Assembly: GCF_024178315.1 (NCBI RefSeq)
Contig: NZ_JAMZIK010000096.1
Span: forward strand, 1-64,000
DNA: 64,000 nt
Source of the DNA: Siccirubricoccus soli
Lineage (GTDB): Bacteria > Pseudomonadota > Alphaproteobacteria > Acetobacterales > Acetobacteraceae
Direction of reading: 5' to 3'
Below, in pieces: positions 18,057 through 26,464 of this stretch (positions within the stretch are counted from its first letter, which is position 1; every line of letters begins with the position of its first letter). Under the pieces are notes generated by a model. It ran no database searches, was not told the origin of the DNA, and saw only the letters and a program-made list of their open reading frames with translations. Both the position numbers and the translations under genes were made by a program.

Positions 18057-18311
18057 GCGGGGGCCTTCCTTGGACGATTGCGCTTTGGGCCTTCGTAGCG
18101 GGGAGGATCATGGTAACGCAGGGCCGGCGGCCATGCCGGGCCGGCCGCGGCGGCGCCTGGGGCGGCCGCCTGCGTATCGCCATTTTCCTCCCTTGCCACT
18201 CGGGCATTTCCCAGATTGCCCCAAGCCGGGGAGGGCCGCAACGGACCCCCTCTTTGCGGCCGTTTCGGCTTCCGGCAGGCTGGGGCGAAGGATATCGGGA
18301 GGAAGGCCGGG

Positions 18312-19301
18312 ATGCCGACGCGCCGGAGCTTGCTTGCCACCCTGCCAGCACTGGGCGCCGCGCTGCCCGCCGCCGCCCGGGCCCAGGCCGCCTGGGTGCC
18401 GGACCGGCCGCTGCGCATCGTCCTCCCCTTCGCCGCCGGCGGGAATACCGACGTCATGGCCCGCGTGGTGGCTGAGCCGATGGGGGCCCGCCTCGGCAAG
18501 CCGGTGGTGGTGGTGGCGCGGCCGGGCGGCGGCGGCACCATCGGCACCGAGGTCGTGGCCCGGGCGGCGCCGGATGGGACCACGCTGCTGCTCGGCTCCG
18601 GCGGCACCATGGTCGCCAACCCCGTGCTGCAGGCGCACCTGCCCTATGATGCCGAGAAGGATTTCCGCCCCATCGGGCTGATCGCCACCGTCCCGCTCGG
18701 CCTGGTGGTGGGGCCGCGGCAGCGGGCGGAGGGCTGGCCGGCCATGGCGGCTGCGGCCAAGGCGGCGCCGGGCAGCATCAGCGTGGCCACCCCCGGCAAT
18801 GGCAGCGTGGCGCATCTGGCGCTGGAGCTGCTGCAGCGCGGGGCGGGCGTCCAGCTCACCCATGTCCCCTATCGCGGCGGCGGGGCGCTGGTGCCGGACC
18901 TGCTGGGCGGGACGGTCGATGCCTCGCTGCTGGAGCTGACGACGGCGCTGCCGCTGCACCAATCCGGCCAGGCGCGCCTCCTGGCCGTGGCGTCGCCGCA
19001 GCGCGCGGCCCTGCTGCCGGAGGTGCCCAGCTTCCAGGAGCTGGGGGTGGAGGGCTTCACCGCCCTCAGCTTCGGCGGGCTGCTGCTGCCGGTGCGGACG
19101 CCGGACCCGGTGGCGGCGGCGCTGCTGCAGGCGCTGCAGGGCGCGCTGGCGGACCTGGCGGTGCAGTCCCGGCTGGCGACGCTCGGCGCCACGATCGCGA
19201 GCGCCGAGCAGCAGACCCCCGCCGGCTTCGGCGCCTTCCTGGCCGCGGAGCGGGCCAGGGCCCGGCAGGCGGCGGAGCTGGCCGGGCTGAAGCCGGAATA
19301 G
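18312..19301 (+). CDS. Tripartite tricarboxylate transporter receptor (Bug/TctC family)
   Basis: A 329-residue periplasmic binding protein. The start at 18312 gives a Tat-like signal (MPTRRSLLATLPALGAALPAAARAQ) and has a GGAAGG site upstream. Family landmarks are RPLRIVLPFAAGGNTDVMAR, GGGGTIGTEVVARAAPDG, and VPYRGGGALVPDLLGG. Bug proteins bind small carboxylates, but the ligand cannot be read from the sequence. No tctA or tctB membrane genes are nearby. It is divergent from the kor operon, with 255 bp between the start codons. Confidence 0.9.
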   Translation: MPTRRSLLATLPALGAALPAAARAQAAWVPDRPLRIVLPFAAGGNTDVMARVVAEPMGARLGKPVVVVARPGGGGTIGTEVVARAAPDGTTLLLGSGGTMVANPVLQAHLPYDAEKDFRPIGLIATVPLGLVVGPRQRAEGWPAMAAAAKAAPGSISVATPGNGSVAHLALELLQRGAGVQLTHVPYRGGGALVPDLLGGTVDASLLELTTALPLHQSGQARLLAVASPQRAALLPEVPSFQELGVEGFTALSFGGLLLPVRTPDPVAAALLQALQGALADLAVQSRLATLGATIASAEQQTPAGFGAFLAAERARARQAAELAGLKPE

Positions 19302-19355
19302 CCGGCCATGCCCCCGCGGTTGACGCCGCCCGAGGGTGCGGGCACGCCTCCCGCC

Positions 19356-19544
19356 ATGGCGGAGGATCCGAAACCTGATTCGAAGGCGGCGCGAGAGGCG
19401 CGGCTGGCGGCCGCGCTGCGCGCCAATCTGCGGCGCCGCAAGGCCCAGGCGCGGGGAAGGGAGGTAGCGCAGCCTTCCGAGCCCGCGCCGGAGACGGAGG
19501 TGCCGACCAGCCGACCTCGCCCGCCGGAGACGCCAAGCGATTGA
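19356..19544 (+). CDS. Small basic conserved-type protein (RLAAALRANLRRRKAQAR)
   Basis: A 62-residue protein if started at the ATG at 19356 (MAEDPKPDSKAAREARLAAA); an upstream ATG at 19308 would add a Pro-rich leader. The core helix RLAAALRANLRRRKAQARGR is a pattern seen in small alphaproteobacterial proteins of unknown function found near murA. The C-terminal third is Pro-rich and probably disordered. Its short distance from the Bug gene (about 50 nt) and from dcd/murA gives no clear functional hint. Confidence 0.6.
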   Translation: MAEDPKPDSKAAREARLAAALRANLRRRKAQARGREVAQPSEPAPETEVPTSRPRPPETPSD

Positions 19545-19673
19545 AAATCCTGGCTCTACGCCGAAGCATCACAGCTCGGCGAGGTGATATATCAGGCAGC
19601 AACCGATAATATATTGACCTGGCGGGCAGTGATATGCTGCCCTCCGGTCAGCCGCGCTCCTTCCCGCAGGCGC

Positions 19674-19703
19674 AAAAAAAAGGCGGCACCGGATGGTGCC
19701 GCC
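19674..19703 (-). terminator. Intrinsic terminator on the minus strand
   Basis: On the minus strand a perfect 9-bp stem GGCGGCACC/GGTGCCGCC with a 4-nt loop is followed at once by eight T residues (A-run 19674-19681 on the plus strand). Read on the plus strand there is no T-run, so it works in the minus direction only. It is the clearest Rho-independent terminator in the window. Confidence 0.8.
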
Positions 19704-19763
19704 GAGTTTAGGGAGGAAACGTCCAAGAAAGGCGGGCGGTGCGGCGTGCCGTACCGTCCACCC
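19674..19763 (-). ncRNA. Predicted ~90-nt small RNA, antisense orientation upstream of dcd
   Basis: A candidate promoter on the minus strand (TTGCAC, 17-nt spacer, TAGATA) would start a transcript near 19763. It would end at a textbook intrinsic terminator at 19703-19674. Both flanking protein genes are on the plus strand, so this terminator has no annotated gene to serve. The predicted RNA contains UUUCCUCCCUAAAC just before the terminator stem, a single-stranded anti-Shine-Dalgarno-like motif known from several alphaproteobacterial small RNAs. The family is not recognised; the prediction rests on the signals only. Confidence 0.5.
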
Positions 19764-19769
19764 ACGCCC

Positions 19770-19798
19770 TATCTACGCTCTCCACCCGGCTGGTGCAA
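19770..19798 (-). promoter_or_regulatory. Candidate sigma-70 promoter for the small RNA
   Basis: The minus strand reads TTGCAC (19798-19793), 17 nt, then TAGATA (19775-19770). Two more TTGCAC copies lie directly upstream, so alternative -35 elements or a repeated regulator site are possible. Confidence 0.4.
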
Positions 19799-19954
19799 GT
19801 GCAATTGTGCAACGCACCAACGCATCCAGCGCATGGCCCGGCGCCACCCCTGCCATACCCGCAGGTCGGCCTAGCCCCGCCCCCGCCGCGGTTGCCCGCC
19901 TCCGCGCCCTGGGGTAAGGGGTCCGGCCCCGCCACGCGAAGGCAGCGCAAACCC

Positions 19955-20509
19955 ATGTCCATCATGCCCGATCATTGGATCCGCCGGATGGCGGCGGAGC
20001 ACGGCATGATCGAACCCTTCGTCGAGAGCCAGCGGCGGGAGGGCACGATCAGCTACGGCCTGTCCTCCTACGGCTACGATGCCAGGGTGGCGGATGAGTT
20101 CAAGGTCTTCACCAATGTGGACAACGCGTTGGTGGATCCGAAGAATTTCTCCGAGGAAGGCTTCGTCACCCGCCGCGGCGAGACCTGCATCGTCCCGCCC
20201 AATTCCTTCGTCCTGGCCCATACCGTCGAGTATTTCCGCATCCCGCGCGACGTGCTGGTGATCTGCCTCGGCAAATCCACCTATGCGCGCTGTGGGCTGA
20301 TCGTGAACGTCACCCCGCTGGAGCCGGAATGGGAAGGCCAGGTGACCATCGAGATCAGCAACACCACCCCGCTGCCCGCCCGCATCTATGCCAATGAGGG
20401 GATCTGCCAGTTCCTGTTCCTGAAGGGCGACTCGATGCCCGAGATCAGCTATGCCGACCGGGCCGGGAAGTACATGCACCAGCGCGGCGTTGCGCTGCCG
20501 AAGCTCTAG
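19955..20509 (+). CDS. dcd: dCTP deaminase
   Basis: A 184-residue protein, the normal length for Dcd, which deaminates dCTP to dUTP for thymidylate synthesis. The start is [19 protein letters not shown]; the frame is open further upstream but that part is non-coding in character. Family motifs: [14 protein letters not shown] near the N terminus, [26 protein letters not shown] with the catalytic Glu region and the conserved Arg/Ser, and SYADRAGKY near the C terminus. It is 20 nt upstream of murA and probably co-transcribed. Confidence 0.96.
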   Translation: MSIMPDHWIRRMAAEHGMIEPFVESQRREGTISYGLSSYGYDARVADEFKVFTNVDNALVDPKNFSEEGFVTRRGETCIVPPNSFVLAHTVEYFRIPRDVLVICLGKSTYARCGLIVNVTPLEPEWEGQVTIEISNTTPLPARIYANEGICQFLFLKGDSMPEISYADRAGKYMHQRGVALPKL

Positions 20510-20529
20510 GCACCGGGGGACATACGGGG

Positions 20530-21789
20530 ATGGACCGCATCCGCATTCGCGGCGGCCGCCAGCTCAGAGGCAATGTGCCGATTTCCGGCGCCAAGAATGC
20601 GGTGCTGGCCCTGATGCCCGCCGCCCTGCTCGGCGGCCCGCTGACCCTGACCAATGTGCCGGATCTGGCCGATACCCGCACCATGGCCCTGCTGCTGGAG
20701 CAGCATGGCCTTGCGGTGGAGCATGACCGGGCGAGCCGCCGCATGCACCTGGCGGGCGAGGCGAACAACCTCGAGGCGCCCTACGACATCGTGCGCAAGA
20801 TGCGCGCCTCCGTCCTGGTGCTCGGCCCGCTGCTGGCGCGCTACGGCGAGGCGCGGGTCTCCATGCCCGGGGGCTGCGCCATCGGCACGCGGCCGGTCGA
20901 CCTCCACCTGAAGGGGCTGGAGGCGATGGGGGCGACCATCGACCTCACCGGCGGCTATATCGAGGCCCGCGCCCCCGCGGGAGGGCTGCGCGGCGCCCGC
21001 ATCCTCTTCCCCTCGGTCAGCGTCGGCGCCACGGAAAACCTGCTGCTTGCCGCCGTGCTGGCCAAGGGCGAGAGCGAGCTGGTGAACGCGGCGCGGGAGC
21101 CGGAGATCGAAGACCTCGCCCTCTGCCTCATGCGCATGGGCGCCCGGATCGAGGGCGTGGGCACCGACAAGCTGCGCATCCAGGGGGTGGACAGCCTCTC
21201 CGGCGCCACCCACCGCGTGCTCGCGGACCGGATCGAGGCCGGCACCTATGCCTGCGCCGCCGCCATCACCGGCGGCGAGGTGCTGCTGGAGGGCGCCCGG
21301 CTCGAGCATCTCGGCGCCGTCGCCCGGGTGCTGCGGGAGGCCGGGGTGGGGCTGGCGGAGGAGAATCGCGGCCTCCGCGTCACCCGCCTCAACGGGCTGC
21401 ACGGCGTCGATGTGCAGACCGATCCCTTCCCGGGCTTCGCCACGGACATGCAGGCCCAGTTCATGGCGCTGATGAGCATCGCCGAGGGCGCCAGCATGAT
21501 CACCGAGACGATCTTCGAGAACCGCTTCATGCATGTGCCGGAGCTGATGCGCATGGGCGCGCGCATCAACTACCACGGGGCGTCGGCCATCGTGCGCGGC
21601 GTGCCGAAGCTCTCCGGCGCGCCGGTGATGGCGACCGACCTGCGCGCCTCCGTCTCCCTGGTGCTGGCCGGGCTGGCGGCGGAGGGGGAGACCATCGTGA
21701 ACCGCGTCTATCACCTCGATCGCGGCTATGAGCGGGTGGAGGAGAAACTCGCCGCCCTCGGCGCCGATATCGAACGGATGCCTGGCTGA
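20530..21789 (+). CDS. murA: UDP-N-acetylglucosamine 1-carboxyvinyltransferase
   Basis: A 419-residue enzyme, full length for MurA, which adds enolpyruvate from PEP to UDP-GlcNAc in the first committed step of peptidoglycan synthesis. The PEP-binding catalytic cysteine is present in [14 protein letters not shown]. Other family strings are [33 protein letters not shown] and the C-terminal [18 protein letters not shown]. It is cytoplasmic. The next gene, hisG, starts 7 nt later, so the dcd-murA-hisG-hisD order is one transcription unit. Confidence 0.97.
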   Translation: MDRIRIRGGRQLRGNVPISGAKNAVLALMPAALLGGPLTLTNVPDLADTRTMALLLEQHGLAVEHDRASRRMHLAGEANNLEAPYDIVRKMRASVLVLGPLLARYGEARVSMPGGCAIGTRPVDLHLKGLEAMGATIDLTGGYIEARAPAGGLRGARILFPSVSVGATENLLLAAVLAKGESELVNAAREPEIEDLALCLMRMGARIEGVGTDKLRIQGVDSLSGATHRVLADRIEAGTYACAAAITGGEVLLEGARLEHLGAVARVLREAGVGLAEENRGLRVTRLNGLHGVDVQTDPFPGFATDMQAQFMALMSIAEGASMITETIFENRFMHVPELMRMGARINYHGASAIVRGVPKLSGAPVMATDLRASVSLVLAGLAAEGETIVNRVYHLDRGYERVEEKLAALGADIERMPG

Positions 21790-21796
21790 GGGCTGC

Positions 21797-22537
21797 ATGG
21801 ACCTGCCGTTGCCGACCGAAGCTGCCGCCATGGCGGAGGAAACCGGGCCAATCGTCCTGGCCTTGCCGAAAGGGCGCATCCTGGCCGAGCTTGGCCCCGT
21901 GCTGGCGCGCGCCGGCATCGTCCCCGCCGCGGATTACGTGGACGAGGACAGCCGACGGCTGCGCTTCGAGACGAACGACCCGGCGCTCGACGTGGTGCGC
22001 GTTCGGCCCTTCGATGTCGCCACCTTCGTCGCCCATGGCGCGGCGCAGATCGGCATCTGCGGCGCCGATGTGCTGATGGAGTTCGACTACCCGGAGATCT
22101 ATGCGCCGCTCGACCTCGGCATCGGCCGCTGCCGGATCAGCGTGGCGGAGCCGGCGGCGACCGCCGGGCGGGACGATCCCAGCCGCTGGTCGCGGATCGC
22201 GGTGGCCAGCAAATACCCGAACATCGCCCAGCGGCACTACGCGGCGCGCGGGGTGCAGGCCGAGGTGGTGCATCTGAACGGCGCCATGGAGCTGGCGCCC
22301 TCCCTCGGCCTCGCCCGGGTGATCGTGGACCTGGTGCAGACCGGCAGCACGCTGAAGGCGAACGGGCTGATCGAGACCGAGGTGATCGCCCATGTCACCT
22401 CCCGCCTCGTCGTCAACCGCACCGCGCTGAAGACCCGGCCGGAGGCGATCGGCGCCTGGATCGCCCGGTTCCGGGCGGCGCTCTCCGATCCGATCGCGGA
22501 GCCCCGCAGCGCCGCGGGCGCGAGGAGCGGCGCGTGA
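21797..22537 (+). CDS. hisG: ATP phosphoribosyltransferase, short form
   Basis: A 246-residue enzyme for the first step of histidine synthesis. The ATG at 21797 has GAGGG just upstream; an internal ATG at 21830 (MAEETGPIVLALPKGRI) is an alternative. Motifs: LALPKGRI, GICGADVL, and the PRPP loop DLVQTGSTLKANGL. It lacks the C-terminal regulatory domain of long HisG, so it should need HisZ, which is not in the window. The last ~16 residues (SDPIAEPRSAAGARSGA) are encoded by the first copy of a tandem 69-bp repeat, so the C terminus looks newly acquired. Confidence 0.93.
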   Translation: MDLPLPTEAAAMAEETGPIVLALPKGRILAELGPVLARAGIVPAADYVDEDSRRLRFETNDPALDVVRVRPFDVATFVAHGAAQIGICGADVLMEFDYPEIYAPLDLGIGRCRISVAEPAATAGRDDPSRWSRIAVASKYPNIAQRHYAARGVQAEVVHLNGAMELAPSLGLARVIVDLVQTGSTLKANGLIETEVIAHVTSRLVVNRTALKTRPEAIGAWIARFRAALSDPIAEPRSAAGARSGA

Positions 22538-22757
22538 ATCGGATCGGCCAACCTCGCTCCGATCGCGGAGCCCCGCAGCGCCGCGGGCGCGAGGAGCGGC
22601 GCGTGAATCGGATCGGCCAACCTCGCTCCGATCGCGGAGCCCCGCAGCGTCGCAGGCGCGAGGAGCGGCGCGTGAATCGGATCGGCCCACCTCGCTCCGA
22701 TCGCGGAGCCCCGCAGCGTCGCAGGCGCGAGGAGCGGAGCGTGAATCGGATCGGCGC
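22490..22757 (+). repeat. Four tandem 69-bp repeats running from the end of hisG to hisD
   Basis: Units start at 22490, 22559, 22628 and 22697 with CCGATCGCGGAGCCCCGCAG and end in CGTGAATCGGATCGGCC plus ~10 bases; the last is partial. Copies differ at only a few sites. The first lies inside hisG and supplies its stop codon. Because 69 is a multiple of three, a plus-strand frame (GTG 22534 to TGA 22770) stays open and overlaps both the hisG stop and the hisD ATG. It would encode three near-copies of RSDRGAPQRRRREERRVNRI. Whether that peptide is made is unknown. Confidence 0.9.
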
Positions 22758-22766
22758 GCGTTTCAC

Positions 22767-24059
22767 ATGAAGCGGCTGGACACAAGCGCCCCGGCCTTCG
22801 CCGCGGAGTTCGCCGCGCTGCTGGACACGGCGCGGGAGACGACCTCGCGCGTCGATGCCGCCGTGGCCGCGATCATCGCCGAGGTGCGGGCGCGGGGCGA
22901 TGCGGCGCTGCTGGACTGCACCGCGCGCTTCGATGGCTGGACGCCGGCGGATGCCGCCGCGCTGCGCGTGACGGAGGCCGAGATCGCCGCCGCCACCGCC
23001 GGCATCCCGGCGGAGCTGCTGGCGGCCCTCGACCTCGCCGCCGAGCGGATCGAACGCTTCCACGCGGCGCAGAAGCCGGCTGACCTGGCGTTGCCCGATC
23101 CGGCGGGGCTGACCCTCGGCATGCGCTGGAACGCGCTGGATGCGGTCGGGCTCTATGTGCCGGGGGGGAAGGCCAGCTACCCCTCCTCCGTGCTGATGAA
23201 CGCCATCCCGGCCCGGGTCGCGGGCGTGGCGCGCATCGCCATGGCGGTGCCCTGCCCGGGCGGGGTGCTGAACCCGCTGGTGCTGGCCGCGGCGCGGCGG
23301 GCGGGGGTGACGGAGGTCTATCGCATCGGCGGCGCCCAGGCGGTGGCGGCGCTGGCCTGGGGCACGGCGAGCATCGCGCCGGTGGACCGGATCGTCGGGC
23401 CTGGCAATGCCTATGTGGCGGAGGCGAAGCGGCAGGTCTTCGGCCGGGTCGGCATCGATTCCATCGCCGGGCCCTCCGAGGTGGTGGTGCTGGCGGATGC
23501 CACCAACGATCCCCGCCATGTGGCCGTGGACCTGCTGGCCCAGGCCGAGCATGACGAGAGCGCCCAGGCCATCCTCATCACCGAGGATGCCGGCTTCGCC
23601 GATGCCGTCGCGGCGGCGGTGGAGGCGGAGCTGAAGGTGCTGCCGCGCGGCGCCATTGCCGGCGAGAGCTGGCGGCGCCATGGCGCCGTCATCCTGGTGC
23701 GGGACTGGGCCGAAGCCTTTGCTCTGGTGAACCGCCTGGCGCCGGAGCATCTGCAGTTGATGCTGCCGGATCCGCGCGCGGCGCTGGCCGAGGTGCGCCA
23801 TGCCGGCGCCGCCTTCCTCGGGCGGTATTGCCCGGAGGCGCTGGGCGACTATGTCGCCGGCCCGAACCATGTGCTGCCCACCGGCCGGACCGCCCGCTTC
23901 GCCTCCGGCCTTTCGGTCTTCGACTTCCTGAAGCGCACCACCTGGGTGGAGGCGAGCGCCGAGGGCCTTGCCGCCATCGGCCCCGCCGCCGTGGCGCTGG
24001 CCGAGGCGGAGGGGTTGCAGGCCCATGCCCGCAGCGTGGCGCTGCGCCTGCCGGGATAG
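22767..24059 (+). CDS. hisD: Histidinol dehydrogenase
   Basis: A 430-residue enzyme, full length, which catalyses the last two oxidations of histidine synthesis using NAD and zinc. Clear motifs: VGLYVPGGKASYPSSVLMNA, GGAQAVAALAWGT, VGPGNAYVAEAKR, IAGPSEVVVLADATNDP, LLAQAEHDESAQ (zinc Gln/His site) and APEHLQLM with the catalytic Glu-His. The ATG follows the hisG repeat array directly. Confidence 0.97.
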   Translation: MKRLDTSAPAFAAEFAALLDTARETTSRVDAAVAAIIAEVRARGDAALLDCTARFDGWTPADAAALRVTEAEIAAATAGIPAELLAALDLAAERIERFHAAQKPADLALPDPAGLTLGMRWNALDAVGLYVPGGKASYPSSVLMNAIPARVAGVARIAMAVPCPGGVLNPLVLAAARRAGVTEVYRIGGAQAVAALAWGTASIAPVDRIVGPGNAYVAEAKRQVFGRVGIDSIAGPSEVVVLADATNDPRHVAVDLLAQAEHDESAQAILITEDAGFADAVAAAVEAELKVLPRGAIAGESWRRHGAVILVRDWAEAFALVNRLAPEHLQLMLPDPRAALAEVRHAGAAFLGRYCPEALGDYVAGPNHVLPTGRTARFASGLSVFDFLKRTTWVEASAEGLAAIGPAAVALAEAEGLQAHARSVALRLPG

Positions 24060-24618
24060 GGTCCGGCGGCGGTGGTTCGGCCGCCCTCGCCGGCGGGGGT
24101 CGTCTTCCCTGCCCACCGGGCTGGCCGAGACGGCGTTGGAGTTCCGCAGGATCCGCTGCGCGGCCTTTCCCGGCCCCGACCCGCTGACCCCTGAGGTCGC
24201 GCACCGCCTGCCACGGCCGGTCCGCGACAGGACAGCGGGTGGCAGGCTTCGATAGGCGCACGCAGCTGCGTCGCGCCGCCCGAATCCCCTGCCGCGTGCC
24301 AGCGGAAGCGGGCCATGCCGCCCAGCCCGAAGCCGCCTGCGCCGTCAGCATCCTCGCCAGCCGTTTCGCCCTGCCCGCCGCAGGGCGGAGGCCGATTGCC
24401 TCCCCCGAAAGGGGAGCCATCCTTGACCTTGGCCGCCCCCGCCGCCATCTTCCCGCCCGCCGGCCCGCCCCCTGGCCTTCCCGCTTCGTGACCCCATGCG
24501 CCGCTGGCGCCGCTGAGGCTCGCCCGGCGGGCGTCAGCCCCGGGCCGTTTACGGCATTCCGCGCCCCGCCCCAGCCCCCGCGGGCGGCTTGACGCGGCGC
24601 GGCGCAGAAGGGTTTCGG
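24060..24618. other. 559-bp gap between hisD and infA, no gene supported
   Basis: Open frames here are Pro/Arg/Ala-rich products of high GC with no recognisable domain. In many relatives a low-molecular-weight phosphatase or UPF0262 gene sits here, and I do not see either. A small CTCCCC/GGGGAG inverted repeat near 24400 is the only structure noted. Confidence 0.5.
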
Positions 24619-24837
24619 ATGTCCAAAGAGGATATGATCGAGTTCAGCGGTACCGTGGTGGAGTTGCTGCCCAACGCGATGTTCCGGGTGAAGCTCGACA
24701 ACGAGCACATGGTCCTGGCCCATACCAGCGGGAAGATGCGCAAGAACCGCATCCGCGTCCTGGCCGGGGACCGGGTGAATGTGGAGATGACGCCCTACGA
24801 CCTGACCAAGGGGCGCATCACCTTCCGGTTCAAGTAG
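24619..24837 (+). CDS. infA: Translation initiation factor IF-1
   Basis: A 72-residue S1/OB-fold protein, the exact size of IF-1. It reads [20 protein letters not shown].. and ends ITFRFK. It contains the family strings [32 protein letters not shown] and PYDLTKGRI. It binds the 30S A site during initiation. The infA-maf order is the usual alphaproteobacterial one. Confidence 0.98.
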   Translation: MSKEDMIEFSGTVVELLPNAMFRVKLDNEHMVLAHTSGKMRKNRIRVLAGDRVNVEMTPYDLTKGRITFRFK

Positions 24838-24849
24838 GGCTTGAACCTC

Positions 24850-25428
24850 ATGCGGCCGCCCCTGGTGCTGGCCTCCGCCAGCCCGCGGCGGCTGGAGCTG
24901 CTGGCGCGGATCGGCGTGGTGCCCGACCGCGTGCTGCCGGCCGACATCGACGAGACCCCAGGGAAGGCGGAGCTGCCGCGCCTGCTGGCCGCCAGGCTGG
25001 CGGCGGCGAAGGCGCGCGCCGTGGCGGCCCAGGCGCCGGGGGCGCTGGTGCTGGCCGCCGACACGGTGGTGGGGGTGGGGCGGCGCATCCTCGGCAAGCC
25101 GGCGGATGCGGCGGAGGCGCGGCGCTTCCTCGAACTCCTCTCCGGCCGGCGGCACCATGTCTATACCGGGGTGGCGCTGGTGACGCCCGATGGGCGGCTG
25201 CGGCAGCGGCTGGTGGACACCATCCTCGCCTTTCAGCGCCTGACCGAGGCGCAGATGGCGGCATACCTCGCCGGCGAGGAATGGCAGGGGGTGGCCGGAG
25301 GCTACCAGATCCAGAAATCGGCCGAGGCCTGGGTGCGCCACCTGGGCGGCTCGCATTCCAACGTGGTGGGGCTGCCGCTCTTCGAGACGGCGCAATTGCT
25401 GCGGGGCGTGGGGTGGCTGCGGCCCTGA
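24850..25428 (+). CDS. maf: Maf-family nucleoside triphosphate pyrophosphatase
   Basis: A 192-residue protein starting MRPPLVLASASPRRLELL (a TTG three codons earlier is also possible). The Maf signature SASPRR and the catalytic region VLAADTVVGVGRRILGKP are intact, as is the C-terminal GGSHSNVVGLPL. Maf proteins hydrolyse non-canonical or pyrimidine NTPs. It lies 12 nt after infA, in the same operon. The exact substrate class cannot be assigned with confidence. Confidence 0.94.
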   Translation: MRPPLVLASASPRRLELLARIGVVPDRVLPADIDETPGKAELPRLLAARLAAAKARAVAAQAPGALVLAADTVVGVGRRILGKPADAAEARRFLELLSGRRHHVYTGVALVTPDGRLRQRLVDTILAFQRLTEAQMAAYLAGEEWQGVAGGYQIQKSAEAWVRHLGGSHSNVVGLPLFETAQLLRGVGWLRP

Positions 25429-25429
25429 T

Positions 25430-25465
25430 GCCCGGCTAGGAAGATCCTGACTTTCCAGGCCGGGC
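25430..25465 (+). terminator. Nested hairpin after maf
   Basis: GCCCGGC (25430-25436) pairs with GCCGGGC (25459-25465) around an inner GGAA/TTCC pair, immediately after the maf stop. There is no T-run; it is a plausible transcript-end hairpin. Confidence 0.4.
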
Positions 25466-26063
25466 GTTGCGCGCAGGGCTGGTGTGCCGGCGGCGTGCCG
25501 AACTCAGGAAATGCTGGCTGCGTGCCTCTGGGCCGGCAAGGGCCAGCATGTCATGCGGCCGGTATGAGAGGCCGGACGGCACCCGCGCCCGCCCGGCGGC
25601 GCTGCTCGGCCCCGCCCGTCCTGTCCCACTGCTTTTCCGTTTCCGTCACGGCTCGCCCGGCAGGCTGCGCGCATGCGCCTCCGGATACGGCACTGCCGAT
25701 GCCGTCCCGGCCCTCAGGCCTTCATCGCGATGCACCTCGCCCCGCGCCCGCCGGTCGCGCCGGCGCCGGGGGTACTCGTCGTGCCGCCAAGCACCGGCGG
25801 CCCACGTGATGCCGGCCCGAGGACAGGCCTGCCCCTCCCTGGTGCAGGGCGTGCCGGGCACTGCGCATCTCGCCGCTTCAGCGGCCCGCTGGCGCGTATC
25901 TCCGCCCAGCGCGAGGGGTTGGTGGGCGGCATCACGCGAAGGACATGGCGCGGAGGCGCGGAAGCAGGCCGCGCCCAGCCTGCCGGCGCCGAAGCCCGCG
26001 CAGGCGCCTTCGTGCCGGCCGCCGCCCGGCCCCGCGTTGACCGCGCCCCGCCTGCCCCGCAGC
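25466..26063. other. Gene-poor stretch before the M20 remnant
   Basis: About 600 bp without a credible gene. A long plus-strand frame runs through it into the peptidase remnant, but its product is Arg/Ala/Pro-rich and unlike any protein I know. The rng/yacG genes that often follow maf in alphaproteobacteria are absent here. Confidence 0.45.
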
Positions 26064-26390
26064 ATGGCCGCCCGCCGCAAGGGACCCCGCCATGCCCGCT
26101 TCTTCCCCGCCAGCCGCACCGACCCGGACGATTCCTGGGTGAAGGCGGTGGCGCGGTCCATGCAGCGCAGCACCAACCGGGCGCCGAACATCGTGCCCAA
26201 TTCCTCCGGCTCCTCGCCCTCCGACCTCTTCCTGAAGATCCTCGGCGCGCCCTGCATCTGGATTCCGAACTCCTATCCCGGCTGCAACCAGCACGGGCCG
26301 GATGAGCACGCCCTGGCGCCGCTGCTGCGCGAGGGGCTCGGGCTGATGGCCGGCATCTGGTGGGACCTCGGCGAAAGCCCGCCGCGCTGA
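26064..26390 (+). pseudogene. C-terminal remnant of an M20-family peptidase
   Basis: From about residue 12 of this frame (RFFPASRTDPDDSWVKAVAR) to the end (HGPDEHALAPLLREGLGLMAGIWWDLGE) the sequence follows the last ~95 residues of M20 metallopeptidases, including the SYPGCNQHGPDEH segment with the metal-binding His. The N-terminal ~350 residues, with the remaining zinc ligands, are missing: upstream DNA shows no M20 sequence in any frame. It is therefore a truncated gene. An intact but different M20 gene is at 36265. Confidence 0.75.
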
Positions 26391-26464
26391 CCACGGCCGC
26401 AACGACATCTTGCAAGCCGGGGGAGCGCCCCGGCATCCTCCGGCGCCTCGCGGAGGAGTCCTGC

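Larger units (their letters stand above)
19545..19954. other. 410-bp intergenic region upstream of dcd
   Basis: No protein gene is supported here. The region holds a locally AT-rich stretch with the palindrome TGATATATCA (19585-19594), a minus-strand terminator at 19674-19703, and three GTGCAA direct repeats at 19793-19812. The last two belong to the small RNA predicted on the minus strand. A dcd promoter probably lies here too, but I cannot place it. Confidence 0.6.

Noticed and set aside
19674..19703. Terminator for the plus-strand gene at 19356
   Set aside because: The T-run is on the minus-strand side of the stem; in the plus direction the stem is followed by GAGTTTAGG, so it would not terminate plus-strand transcripts intrinsically.
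22490..22770. CRISPR array at the hisG-hisD repeats
   Set aside because: The units are contiguous 69-bp tandem copies with no unique spacers, and no cas gene is nearby.
22534..22770. Arg-rich 78-codon protein gene between hisG and hisD
   Set aside because: It is wholly repeat-derived and stays open because 69 is a multiple of three. Kept as an observation but not listed as a gene.
24239..24592. 117-codon frame between hisD and infA
   Set aside because: Its composition is Pro/Ala/Arg noise with no ribosome site or domain.
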